DNA of 14,055 bases from Nitrospira sp. (GTDB lineage Bacteria > Nitrospirota > JACRHL01): positions 1 through 14,055 of the forward strand of contig JALWRU010000364.1 of assembly GCA_026994095.1 (NCBI GenBank). Direction: 5' to 3'. Positions 7,608-14,055 of the stretch are shown here, in pieces. The position numbers were made by a program, and so were the translations under genes. The notes beneath the pieces were generated by a model. The model was given only the letters and a program-made list of their open reading frames with translations. It did not search any database and was not told the DNA's origin. Each line of letters starts with the position of its first letter. Position 1 is the first letter of the stretch.

Positions 7608-8843
7608 TCACGCAGCCTTTAGCTTTCGACCAAAAAACAATAACGTACACAAAATCGATACCGCCCCAAAAACGATTGATGTTGAAGCGCCAACCAGTTC
7701 AAACGAAGGCACAAGAAAATAGCCCGAGACGCAAACCACCAGCGCACCCACTGCATAACTAGCTGGAATTAAACGGACATCCCCCACAGTGCGCTCGCGA
7801 ATCGATACCACTCGAAACACGAACATCACAGATATCCCTACAAATAATATTAGTAAAACGTCTTTGTAATGACTGTAGTCATTACCAAAAATAGCGTTAA
7901 GAATAATGCCACCATATGCCCATATAACACCACACATTGATAACCAAAAAAACACCCCAACTACCAACAGTTTATTCAGGGCTTTTTCTACGACCATCCT
8001 TCCGTCTATCGACGCCCTTCCAACCCGCGCAGACACAGAAGTCTCTAACACCTCAAACACAATATTTGAAAAGCTCGACAAGCTTCTTATTGTGAAGAAC
8101 GAAGCTACCATCTCTACACCATGAGCCCATCCGATAATAAATATTGGCGCGCTCCCCCAAAACCACACGAATGGCCCGCTAACCAAGAGCCACTTGGTAT
8201 GGCCAATGGAATCTCGTATGCCACTGATAGAACGACAAAAAGAAGACCTAAAAGACCGTGACACCGTAAGTATGGATGGGATAACAGATGGAAGGACAAT
8301 CACATACATTAGACTTTCAAAGTTATCCGGATGCACCAGAATAATCGCCCCAATTCGGGCCGGATAAATCAACAAACTTGATAACGCAGCTCGACGCTCA
8401 CCACCAAATATATATGCCGACCTTCGATCAAAGTCTGCTAGCTGCTGTACGAAAAAAAACGCAAATAATAACAGCACACTGTACAGTCCCTCTCCCCAGC
8501 CATATCCAGCCGACAAAGATACAAATACTGACGTAGCTAATACAGCAGATAAAAACCCGTAAATACACTGGGTGAGAGATAAATCACTATGATAGTGGCT
8601 CGCATTTTTTGCCCGGGGCGCTTGAACCGCTGCGGTTTGAAATATGGCCGTCATATTCCAAATGACCAGACCAAGATATAAGGTTATTGCATAGCCAAAC
8701 TTCCCATGCTCAACCTGGTTCAGATAGTTCGCAGAGAGCGCAATCGTCAGAAAATTCCCACCCGACACCATCATTTGATCGACAAACGGCCACATCGGAA
8801 TATCGGGGGGGAGCTTGCTGGAAATGTTCGATCGAATTCCCAC
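7608..8843 (-). CDS. Wzx-like polysaccharide repeat-unit flippase
   Basis: A polytopic membrane protein of 411 residues with about twelve hydrophobic segments spread over its whole length and few conserved motifs, as expected of the Wzx/MVF-type exporters. The start region MGIRSNISSKLPPDIPMW, then VDQMMVSGGNFLTIALSANYLNQVEHGKFGYA, matches the usual opening of this family, in which the first helix precedes a Y/F-G-x-Y/F segment. The role would be moving lipid-linked repeat units from the cytoplasmic to the periplasmic face of the inner membrane. The GTG start at 8843 is supported by AGGA six bases upstream. It is the first gene of the minus-strand cluster, and is clearly richer in A+T than the sucrose operon. 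Its TGA is one base from the sulfotransferase TTG. Confidence 0.78.
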   Translation of the reverse strand: MGIRSNISSKLPPDIPMWPFVDQMMVSGGNFLTIALSANYLNQVEHGKFGYAITLYLGLVIWNMTAIFQTAAVQAPRAKNASHYHSDLSLTQCIYGFLSAVLATSVFVSLSAGYGWGEGLYSVLLLFAFFFVQQLADFDRRSAYIFGGERRAALSSLLIYPARIGAIILVHPDNFESLMYVIVLPSVIPSILTVSRSFRSSFCRSISGIRDSIGHTKWLLVSGPFVWFWGSAPIFIIGWAHGVEMVASFFTIRSLSSFSNIVFEVLETSVSARVGRASIDGRMVVEKALNKLLVVGVFFWLSMCGVIWAYGGIILNAIFGNDYSHYKDVLLILFVGISVMFVFRVVSIRERTVGDVRLIPASYAVGALVVCVSGYFLVPSFELVGASTSIVFGAVSILCTLLFFGRKLKAA

Positions 8844-8849
8844 CCGTTA

Positions 8850-8853
8850 TCCT
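8850..8853 (-). promoter_or_regulatory. Ribosome binding site for the flippase GTG start
   Basis: AGGA on the minus strand lies six bases before GTG 8843, supporting this non-ATG start. Confidence 0.6.
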
Positions 8854-8866
8854 GACCAACCTCTGA

Positions 8867-8884
8867 CGGGGTAGAATTCCCCCG
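8867..8884 (-). repeat. G+C-rich hairpin in the flippase leader
   Basis: CGGGG (8867-8871) and CCCCG (8880-8884) are perfectly complementary around an 8-base loop. It lies about 25 bases before the flippase start on the minus strand and three bases from the next hairpin. No T-run follows. Confidence 0.35.
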
Positions 8885-8887
8885 CTC

Positions 8888-8912
8888 AACCATACTGTTT
8901 TTGAGTATGGTT
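8888..8912. repeat. Perfect 9-bp inverted repeat upstream of the flippase gene
   Basis: AACCATACT (8888-8896) and AGTATGGTT (8904-8912) form a perfect 9-base-pair stem with a 7-base loop. It lacks a following T-run on either strand, so it is not a typical terminator. It could be an operator for a dimeric regulator or a leader hairpin of the polysaccharide mRNA. If the weak minus-strand promoter near 8932-8961 is used, the hairpin would lie close to the transcript 5' end. Confidence 0.5.
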
Positions 8913-8977
8913 AAATCGCTCGTGCGACGATCTAATATTTTTTGAACTCGTTACCCACCAACGTGACGCGCACCCAA

Positions 8978-8983
8978 TATAAT
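8978..8983 (+). promoter_or_regulatory. Candidate -10 box for the sucrose operon
   Basis: A perfect TATAAT hexamer lies 128 bases before the fructokinase ATG. No good TTGACA-like element occurs 16-18 bases upstream (the bases there read like CCACCA), so an activator would be needed if this is the promoter. Start of transcription would be near 8990, giving a leader of about 120 bases. Confidence 0.35.
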
Positions 8984-9004
8984 GGTGTTTAGCCACTAAG
9001 TTTT

Positions 9005-9036
9005 CTGACGACACAGCCCACCTGCCCTATCGTCAG
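9005..9036 (+). repeat. Inverted repeat in the presumed fructokinase leader
   Basis: CTGACGA (9005-9011) is perfectly complementary to TCGTCAG (9030-9036) with 18 bases between. In RNA it would form a 7-base-pair stem with a large loop, immediately before the TTCATG repeat cluster. Confidence 0.35.
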
Positions 9037-9044
9037 TACCAAGG

Positions 9045-9080
9045 TTCATGGTACATGAAGATATGCCGCTTCATGAAGCG
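9045..9080 (+). promoter_or_regulatory. TTCATG/CATGAA repeat cluster with a 14-base palindrome: candidate operator or leader switch
   Basis: TTCATG 9045-9050 pairs with CATGAA 9054-9059 (3-base spacer). A perfect palindrome CGCTTCATGAAGCG occupies 9067-9080. In addition CATGAAG 9054-9060 is complementary to CTTCATG 9069-9075 (8-base loop), which is incompatible with the other two pairings in RNA. The centres of the two palindromes are about 21-22 bases apart, about two helical turns. The cluster ends 31 bases before the fructokinase ATG, downstream of the TATAAT box. As DNA it suggests two operator sites for a dimeric regulator; as RNA it suggests alternative hairpins. No known riboswitch was recognised. 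Confidence 0.5.
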
Positions 9081-9111
9081 ATAAAGCAGATCCGCTAAAC
9101 TAACACCAGAT

Positions 9112-10023
9112 ATGGACCTACCTCACCTCCTCATCCTCGGCGAAGTCCTCTTCGACCTGTTCCCTGACGGCCCTCGCCTGGGCGGCGCGCCATTTAATGT
9201 GGCGTGGCATCTGGCCGGGCTGGGCGACACGCCCCATTTTATCAGCCGTATCGGCGACGATACCAACGGCGCTCGGATACGCCAGCAGATGACCGCCCAC
9301 CAGATGATACCGGACGGCATACAGACCGACTCGGACCACCCTACCGGACAGGTCGTGATCTCGATGGAAGGCGCTGACCATACCTTTAAGATTCTGCCAG
9401 ATCAGGCCTACGACCACCTACAATCCGCTCCGGTTCTGGCATCCATCACCGCTATCTCGCCAACACTGGTCTATTTTGGCACCCTCGCCCTGCGCGCCGA
9501 ACCCAGCCGGTCGACTATTTTGGCGGCGGTGGAGGCGGTCGGTGCCAACGACGGCATCTGCTTTCTCGACATCAACCTGCGGCAGGACTGCTGGACCGGC
9601 AACACCCTGGAGTTGGCGCTAGCCCACGCCGCCGTGGTCAAACTCAACGATGACGAACTGGCGACCCTCGCCCGCCTGCACGGCTGGCAGGGCAATCAGG
9701 CGGCGCTATTACACACCTTGCAGACCCACTACGCGCTCACCGGCATCTGCCTCACCCGAGGGGCAGACGGGGCCATGTGGCTCGACCGCTCCGGGCTGGT
9801 AGAGACCCCCGCCCCATCGGTTACGGTAGTGGATACGGTCGGCGCGGGAGATGCCCTGTCAGCGGTACTGATCCACGGGTTGCTGCACGGCTGGACCATG
9901 TCAGTGACACTGACCCGCGCTGTCGCCTTTGCCGCCCGTATCTGTGCCGAAAGGGGGGCCTGCCCGGAAGACGACTCCTTCTATATTGATATCCTGTCCG
10001 GGTGGCAAGCAGCAGACCAATGA
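9112..10023 (+). CDS. PfkB-family fructokinase
   Basis: A 303-residue cytoplasmic sugar kinase of the ribokinase/PfkB family. The start LLILGEVLFDLFPDG, the sugar-binding LGGAPFNVAWHLAGLG (23-38), PTGQVVI, the FLDINLRQDCW stretch (151-161) and the anion-hole motif DTVGAGDALSA (241-251, catalytic base D247) are all present. FLDxNxR and GGAPxNVA are typical of fructokinases, and the neighbours make ATP-dependent conversion of fructose to fructose-6-phosphate the likely role, recycling fructose released by sucrose synthase. ATG 9112 has no clear ribosome binding site; the leader is highly structured, which may matter for control. The TGA overlaps the next start as ATGA. Another PfkB sugar specificity is possible but less likely here. 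Confidence 0.88.
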   Translation: MDLPHLLILGEVLFDLFPDGPRLGGAPFNVAWHLAGLGDTPHFISRIGDDTNGARIRQQMTAHQMIPDGIQTDSDHPTGQVVISMEGADHTFKILPDQAYDHLQSAPVLASITAISPTLVYFGTLALRAEPSRSTILAAVEAVGANDGICFLDINLRQDCWTGNTLELALAHAAVVKLNDDELATLARLHGWQGNQAALLHTLQTHYALTGICLTRGADGAMWLDRSGLVETPAPSVTVVDTVGAGDALSAVLIHGLLHGWTMSVTLTRAVAFAARICAERGACPEDDSFYIDILSGWQAADQ

Positions 10024-12155
10024 ACCGCCACGGCCTCTATATTGCCCTGCTGTCGGTCCACGGACTGATCCGTGCCGACGCGCCGGAGCTGGGGCGCGAC
10101 GCGGACACCGGCGGCCAGACCACCTACGTGCTGGAGCTGGCCCGCACGCTGATCCAGCACCCCAAGGTGGCGCAGGTGGACCTGTTCACGCGCCGCATAT
10201 TCGACCGCTCCATCGGCACCGAATACTCCCGCGAGATCGAACCCCTTGGCCCCCACGGCGGGCGCATCGTCCGTATCGCCTGTGGCCCGCGTCGCTACCT
10301 GCGCAAGGAGCTGTTATGGCCCTATCTGGATAGTTTTGTAGACAGCACGGTCAGTTTTTTGCGACGTCAGCGCCACACCCCTCACCTGTTCCACAGCCAC
10401 TATGCGGACGCGGGTTATGTGGGCCATGAACTGTCCCGTTTTTTAGGGATTCCGCTGGTCCACACCGGCCACTCCCTGGGGCGCAGCAAGCGGGAGCGGC
10501 TGCTGGCGGGTGGAGCCTCGCCGGACAAGATCGAACGCCAGTACCGGTTGAATCACCGCATCGACGCGGAGGAGCGGGTGCTGGAACATGCCGACTGGGT
10601 CATCTGCTCCACCCGGCAGGAGGCCGACGAGCAGTGGAGCACCTATGAAAACGCCTACAACACCCGCCTGGTGGTCATTCCGCCGGGCACCGATACCGCC
10701 CGTTTTTCGCCCCCCAAACGGGGTTGGCGACACCCGCCCATACAGTCCTCGGTAGACCGTTTTCTGGCGCGACCGCACCGACCGATGATCCTGGCACTGG
10801 CCCGCCCGGACCCGCGCAAGAACCTGCGTCGACTGGTGGCGGCCTACGCCCAAAGCCCTGCGTTGCGACGGCTTGCCAATCTGGTCATCGTGGCGGGCAA
10901 CCGGGACGATGTACGCACGCTGGAGGAGCCCGCCAAAAGCGAGCTGACCCGGATCATGCTCGACATCGACCGGTACGATCTGTACGGCCAGATTGCCATG
11001 CCCAAGCGCCACACGGCCAACGACGTGCCCGAGCTGTATCGATTGACGGTACGGCGGCGGGGGGTGTTTGTGAACCCGGCCCTGACCGAGCCGTTTGGCC
11101 TGACCCTCATCGAGGCGGCCGCCAGCGGTGTACCCATCGTCGCCACCGATGATGGTGGCCCCCGCGACATCATCGGCAACTGCAACAACGGCTACCTCAT
11201 CGATGCCCTCAACCCGGCCGACATCGCCGGCAAAATTGAGACCGTACTGTCTCAGCGCGAGCGCTGGCGACGGCTGTCGGAGTCAGGCCGTTCCGGGGTG
11301 CGACGGCACTATACCTGGAACGCCCACGTGAACCGCTACGTCAAGGAGATCACCGCCATGATCGACCGTTTGCGCCCCCGTGGCCTGTCCCGCAAGCGCA
11401 CCGAAGCGGCCCGCCAGCGGCTGTTGCAACTGGACCGCATGCTGGTGTGTGACATCGACGATACGCTGGTGGGAGACGACCGGGCCATGGCTGAGCTGAT
11501 CACCACCATCAAGCGGCACCGCCACCGGCTGGCGTTTGTGGTGGCCACCGGTCGCTCGCTGGCGCTCACCCAATCGATTCTGGCAGAGAAACAGATCCCC
11601 ACCCCGGACGTGCTGATTACCTCGGTCGGCACCGCCATTCATGAGGGACCGCACCTGGACCCGGCGGACGGCTGGACCCGCCACCTGCGCGAAAAATGGC
11701 AACGGGCGGGGGTGGTGTCTGCGCTGGAAGGGCTACCCGGCCTGAAACTACAGGGCGACGAAGGGCAGCAGCCGTTCAAGGTCAGCTATTTTGTGGAGGG
11801 CGGTGAAGCGGTCATCGAACAGGTCAAAACCCGTCTACGGGAAGCCGGATTACGGTTTACTGCTGCCTTCTCCCACGGACAATTTTTAGACATTCTGCCC
11901 CTGCGCGCCAGCAAGGGAAAGGCCATCCGCTATCTGGCGGACAAGTGGGAGATCCCGCTGCAACAGGTGCTGGTGGCTGGAGACTCCGGCAACGATGAAG
12001 AGATGTTGCGAGGCGGTACCCTGGGGGTGGTGGTGGGCAATTTCAGCCCGGAGCTGGCACCGTTAAAGGGCCAACCTGGCATCTACTTTGCTGAAAAACA
12101 GTACGCAGCAGGCATTTTGGAAGGCATCACCCACTACGGTTTTCTGAACCCCTGA
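10020..12155 (+). CDS. Sucrose-phosphate synthase fused to sucrose-phosphate phosphatase
   Basis: A 711-residue two-domain cytoplasmic protein. The GT4 domain (about 1-450) makes sucrose-6-phosphate from UDP-glucose and fructose-6-phosphate: it has ALLSVHGLIR, DADTGGQTTYVLELA (27-41), FHSHYADAGYVG, HTGHSLGRSKRERLL, ALARPDPRKN (donor phosphate site) and the E-x7-E pair in LTEPFGLTLIEAA. The C-terminal HAD-IIB domain (about 470-711) would remove the phosphate: DIDDT (D478, D480), VATGRS, K632 in RASKGKA and GDSGNDEEM. All HAD key residues are intact, unlike the degenerate phosphatase-like domain of plant synthases, so a bifunctional enzyme is predicted. ATG 10020 overlaps the kinase stop in an ATGA, and is preferred over GTG 10002. 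The next start follows after 47 bases. Confidence 0.93.
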   Translation: MNRHGLYIALLSVHGLIRADAPELGRDADTGGQTTYVLELARTLIQHPKVAQVDLFTRRIFDRSIGTEYSREIEPLGPHGGRIVRIACGPRRYLRKELLWPYLDSFVDSTVSFLRRQRHTPHLFHSHYADAGYVGHELSRFLGIPLVHTGHSLGRSKRERLLAGGASPDKIERQYRLNHRIDAEERVLEHADWVICSTRQEADEQWSTYENAYNTRLVVIPPGTDTARFSPPKRGWRHPPIQSSVDRFLARPHRPMILALARPDPRKNLRRLVAAYAQSPALRRLANLVIVAGNRDDVRTLEEPAKSELTRIMLDIDRYDLYGQIAMPKRHTANDVPELYRLTVRRRGVFVNPALTEPFGLTLIEAAASGVPIVATDDGGPRDIIGNCNNGYLIDALNPADIAGKIETVLSQRERWRRLSESGRSGVRRHYTWNAHVNRYVKEITAMIDRLRPRGLSRKRTEAARQRLLQLDRMLVCDIDDTLVGDDRAMAELITTIKRHRHRLAFVVATGRSLALTQSILAEKQIPTPDVLITSVGTAIHEGPHLDPADGWTRHLREKWQRAGVVSALEGLPGLKLQGDEGQQPFKVSYFVEGGEAVIEQVKTRLREAGLRFTAAFSHGQFLDILPLRASKGKAIRYLADKWEIPLQQVLVAGDSGNDEEMLRGGTLGVVVGNFSPELAPLKGQPGIYFAEKQYAAGILEGITHYGFLNP

Positions 12156-12189
12156 GCCCAATCGACCGACAAGAACGGCACCTTATAGT

Positions 12190-12196
12190 GGGAGAG
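12190..12196 (+). promoter_or_regulatory. Ribosome binding site deciding the sucrose synthase start
   Basis: GGGAGAG lies 6-8 bases before GTG 12203. A second in-frame GTG at 12188 overlaps this signal and has none of its own, so 12203 is the better start. Confidence 0.7.
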
Positions 12197-12202
12197 CGCA
12201 CC

Positions 12203-14055
12203 GTGGCCAGCGATTTTAATGCCGCCTTACGAGACAACAAAGCCATCCTGTATCCGCTGTTTCAGCACTTGGCGGGCCTGGGCAAACCGTTTTTGCTGCG
12301 CAGTGATATCGGCGACGCGGTGGCCTGCTACTGCGAAGCTCACCCGGAGGCGGAGATCTGCCTGTCCAACCCGCAACTTAAAGTCTGGTTCAGCCAGATA
12401 CAGGAAGCGGTGGTGGATTCCAGCCGCATCTGCCTGGCGGTGCGTACCCGCATTGCCCGCTGGCAGTACCTGCAGGTGCATCTGGAGAACCTGCAGCCGG
12501 AGGTCATCTCCGTGCAAGAGTACTTAGGCCGCAAGGAGCAGCATATTCAAGGGCCGGGAGCGTTTGAACCGAACCCGCTGGAGCTGGATATCGCCCCCTT
12601 CAACCGGGGCTTTCCAATGATGGGCAAGTCCAAGAGTATTGGCCGGGGCATGGAATTTTTGAACCGCCATCTGGCCAGCCAGATGTTCCGTGACCGGACG
12701 GCTGCGGGGGAGCAGCTGCTGCGCTTTTTAAAGCTGCATCAGGTGGACGGATACTCCCTGCTGGTCAACGATCGCATCACCGATCTGGCAGCGCTGGAAG
12801 ACCGCCTCAGGGACGCCCAGCGTTATATCGGCTCGGTGGATGACGACACCCCCTGGGCAGAGCTGGCCAACGCCATGCAATCGATGGGGTTTGAGCCGGG
12901 CTGGGGCGGCAAGGCCGCGCGGGTGGCCGACATGCTGGAGCTGCTTGCCGATTTGATCGAAGCGCCGGAGGCGGGGGTGCTGGAGCGGTTTTTGTCGCGC
13001 ATCCCCATGATCTTCCGCATCGCCCTCATGTCGCCCCACGGCTGGTTTGGTCAGGAGGGCGTGCTGGGCCGACCGGATACCGGTGGCCAGGTGGTCTACA
13101 TTCTCGATCAGGTGCGGGCCATGGAGGCCCATATGTGTCGCTGGTTTGAGGAGCAGGGGGTCAATGTTACCCCGCGCATCCTCATCGTCACCCGCCAGAT
13201 TCCGGAGTCGGAGGGCACCCAGTGCCATGTGCGGCTGGAGCGGGTCCACGGCTGCAACTACACCGACATCCTGCGGGTGCCGTTCCGCGAACCCAACGGC
13301 GAGGTGCTGCCCCACTGGATCTCCCGTTTTAACGTGTGGCCCTATCTGGAACGGTTTGCGCTGGAGACCGAGCGTGAATTGATGGCCGAGATGGGCCATC
13401 GCCCCGACCTGATTATCGGCAACTACTCCGACGGCAATCTGGTGGCCAGCGTATTGGCCCACCGCATGGGCGTGACCCAGTGCAACGTGGCCCACGCGCT
13501 GGAAAAATCCAAATATGTGCTGTCCGACCTGTACTGGCAGAACAACGAAGAAACGTACCATTTCTCCACCCAGTTCACCGCCGATCTGATCGCCATGAAC
13601 ATGGCCGATTTCATCATCACCAGCACCTATCAGGAGATCGCCGGCACCGAAGATACGGTGGGCCAGTACGAGAGTTACAGCAACTTTACGCTGCCCGGCC
13701 TCTACCGGGTGGTGAACGGTATCGACCCGTTTGACCCCAAGTTCAACATCGTCTCCCCCGGTGCCGCTGCCGACATCTATTTCCCCTGGAGCGAGGCCGA
13801 CCGCCGTCTCACCGGGCTGCATCCAAAAAATAACGCGCTGCTGTTCGACAAGGGCATCGACGACCCCCATCGGGGCCACCTGACCGACCCGGACAAACCG
13901 ATCATCCTCAGCATCGCCCGGCTGGACCGCATCAAGAACCTGACCGGCCTTGTAGACGCCTTTGGCCGCAGCGAACGGCTGCGCTCCCAGGCCAATCTGG
14001 TGGTCATCGGTGGCCATATCGACCCGGACGCCTGTAGCGATCAGGAGGAGGCCGA
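12203..14055 (+). CDS. Sucrose synthase (partial, C-terminus beyond window)
   Basis: The frame from GTG 12203 is open to the window end: 617 codons plus two bases of a protein that is usually about 800 residues. It catalyses the reversible cleavage of sucrose with UDP or ADP to NDP-glucose and fructose. The N-terminal regulatory-type region (about 1-265, with FNRGFPMMGKSKSIGRGMEF) is followed by the GT-B catalytic domain starting IALMSPHGWFGQ, GRPDTGGQVVYILDQVRAME (289-308), NVAHALEKSKY, FITSTYQEIAGT and ARLDRIKNLTGL (R573, K578, matching the donor phosphate residues of plant enzymes). The residues that set UDP versus ADP preference and the E-x7-E pair lie beyond the edge. Lying directly after the synthase gene suggests one operon for making and breaking sucrose. 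The long antisense frame is a shadow. Confidence 0.95.
   Translation, partial: MASDFNAALRDNKAILYPLFQHLAGLGKPFLLRSDIGDAVACYCEAHPEAEICLSNPQLKVWFSQIQEAVVDSSRICLAVRTRIARWQYLQVHLENLQPEVISVQEYLGRKEQHIQGPGAFEPNPLELDIAPFNRGFPMMGKSKSIGRGMEFLNRHLASQMFRDRTAAGEQLLRFLKLHQVDGYSLLVNDRITDLAALEDRLRDAQRYIGSVDDDTPWAELANAMQSMGFEPGWGGKAARVADMLELLADLIEAPEAGVLERFLSRIPMIFRIALMSPHGWFGQEGVLGRPDTGGQVVYILDQVRAMEAHMCRWFEEQGVNVTPRILIVTRQIPESEGTQCHVRLERVHGCNYTDILRVPFREPNGEVLPHWISRFNVWPYLERFALETERELMAEMGHRPDLIIGNYSDGNLVASVLAHRMGVTQCNVAHALEKSKYVLSDLYWQNNEETYHFSTQFTADLIAMNMADFIITSTYQEIAGTEDTVGQYESYSNFTLPGLYRVVNGIDPFDPKFNIVSPGAAADIYFPWSEADRRLTGLHPKNNALLFDKGIDDPHRGHLTDPDKPIILSIARLDRIKNLTGLVDAFGRSERLRSQANLVVIGGHIDPDACSDQEEA

Larger units (their letters stand above)
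8844..9111. other. Divergent intergenic region between polysaccharide and sucrose operons
   Basis: These 268 bases separate two divergent operons and must hold both sets of control elements. No protein-like frame was seen. From left to right it contains two hairpins next to the flippase gene (8867-8884 and 8888-8912), an A+T-rich stretch (8931-8946), a plus-strand TATAAT box (8978-8983), a longer inverted repeat (9005-9036) and a cluster of TTCATG/CATGAA repeats (9045-9080). A weak minus-strand pair, TTGGTG 8961-8956 and TATTAG 8937-8932 with an 18-base spacer, could drive the polysaccharide operon. Confidence 0.7.

Noticed and set aside
8888..8912. Rho-independent terminator
   Set aside because: The stem is good, but the T-run is in the loop and none follows the stem on either strand; it also lies upstream of, not after, both operons.
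10443..11012. Minus-strand frame within the sucrose-phosphate synthase gene
   Set aside because: Antisense shadow with no motif; the plus-strand frame carries the full GT4 signature here.
12728..14017. Long minus-strand frame of 429 codons opposite sucrose synthase
   Set aside because: It lies entirely antisense to an unmistakable sucrose synthase; its composition is that of a shadow frame in G+C-rich DNA.
1..14055. CRISPR array, tRNA/rRNA genes, transposase or insertion-sequence ends
   Set aside because: No regularly spaced direct repeats, cloverleaf-like stretches, transposase motifs or paired terminal repeats with target duplications were seen on reading both strands.

Overview
The window reads as a chromosomal piece of a Gram-negative bacterium, most likely a proteobacterium: it has a Wzx/Wzy-type surface-polysaccharide cluster with WcaJ/WcaI/WcaF-like proteins next to a bacterial sucrose-metabolism operon. 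The species cannot be fixed from sequence alone. Two divergent transcription units meet at a roughly 270-base intergenic region (8844-9111).

Left unit (minus strand, read from 8843 down to 1): Wzx-like flippase, PAPS-type sulfotransferase, SAM-dependent methyltransferase, family 2 glycosyltransferase, Wzy-like polymerase/ligase, WcaF-like acetyltransferase, WcaI-like glycosyltransferase, WcaJ-like undecaprenyl-phosphate sugar-1-phosphate transferase, then the beginning of an unrecognised gene cut by the window edge. Together these would start a lipid-linked sugar unit, extend it, decorate it (acetyl, possibly methyl and sulfate), flip it and polymerise it. The flippase and polymerase genes are visibly richer in A+T than the genes around them, as is common for exchangeable serotype genes. 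Gene junctions are tight or overlapping in two blocks (wzx/sulfotransferase and GT2/wzy/wcaF/wcaI), separated by three short gaps of 103-187 bases that hold hairpins and one promoter-like pair.

Right unit (plus strand, 9112 to the end, G+C-rich): PfkB-family fructokinase, a fused sucrose-phosphate synthase/sucrose-phosphate phosphatase, and sucrose synthase (open at the right edge). The three enzymes form a closed loop: sucrose is made from UDP-glucose and fructose-6-phosphate, cleaved to NDP-glucose and fructose, and the fructose is rephosphorylated. UDP-glucose could link this operon to the polysaccharide cluster, where the WcaJ-like enzyme probably uses it as donor; that link is inference.

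The divergent intergenic region is the most unusual non-coding part. It carries a TATAAT box on the plus strand, a set of overlapping TTCATG/CATGAA inverted repeats including a perfect 14-base palindrome in the presumed leader of the fructokinase gene, and two adjacent hairpins in the leader of the flippase gene. No tRNA, rRNA, CRISPR array, insertion sequence or intrinsic terminator was seen. No wholly unknown multi-gene system was recognised; the best candidates for new biology are the sucrose loop paired with polysaccharide synthesis, the sulfotransferase in that cluster, and the structured divergent leader.
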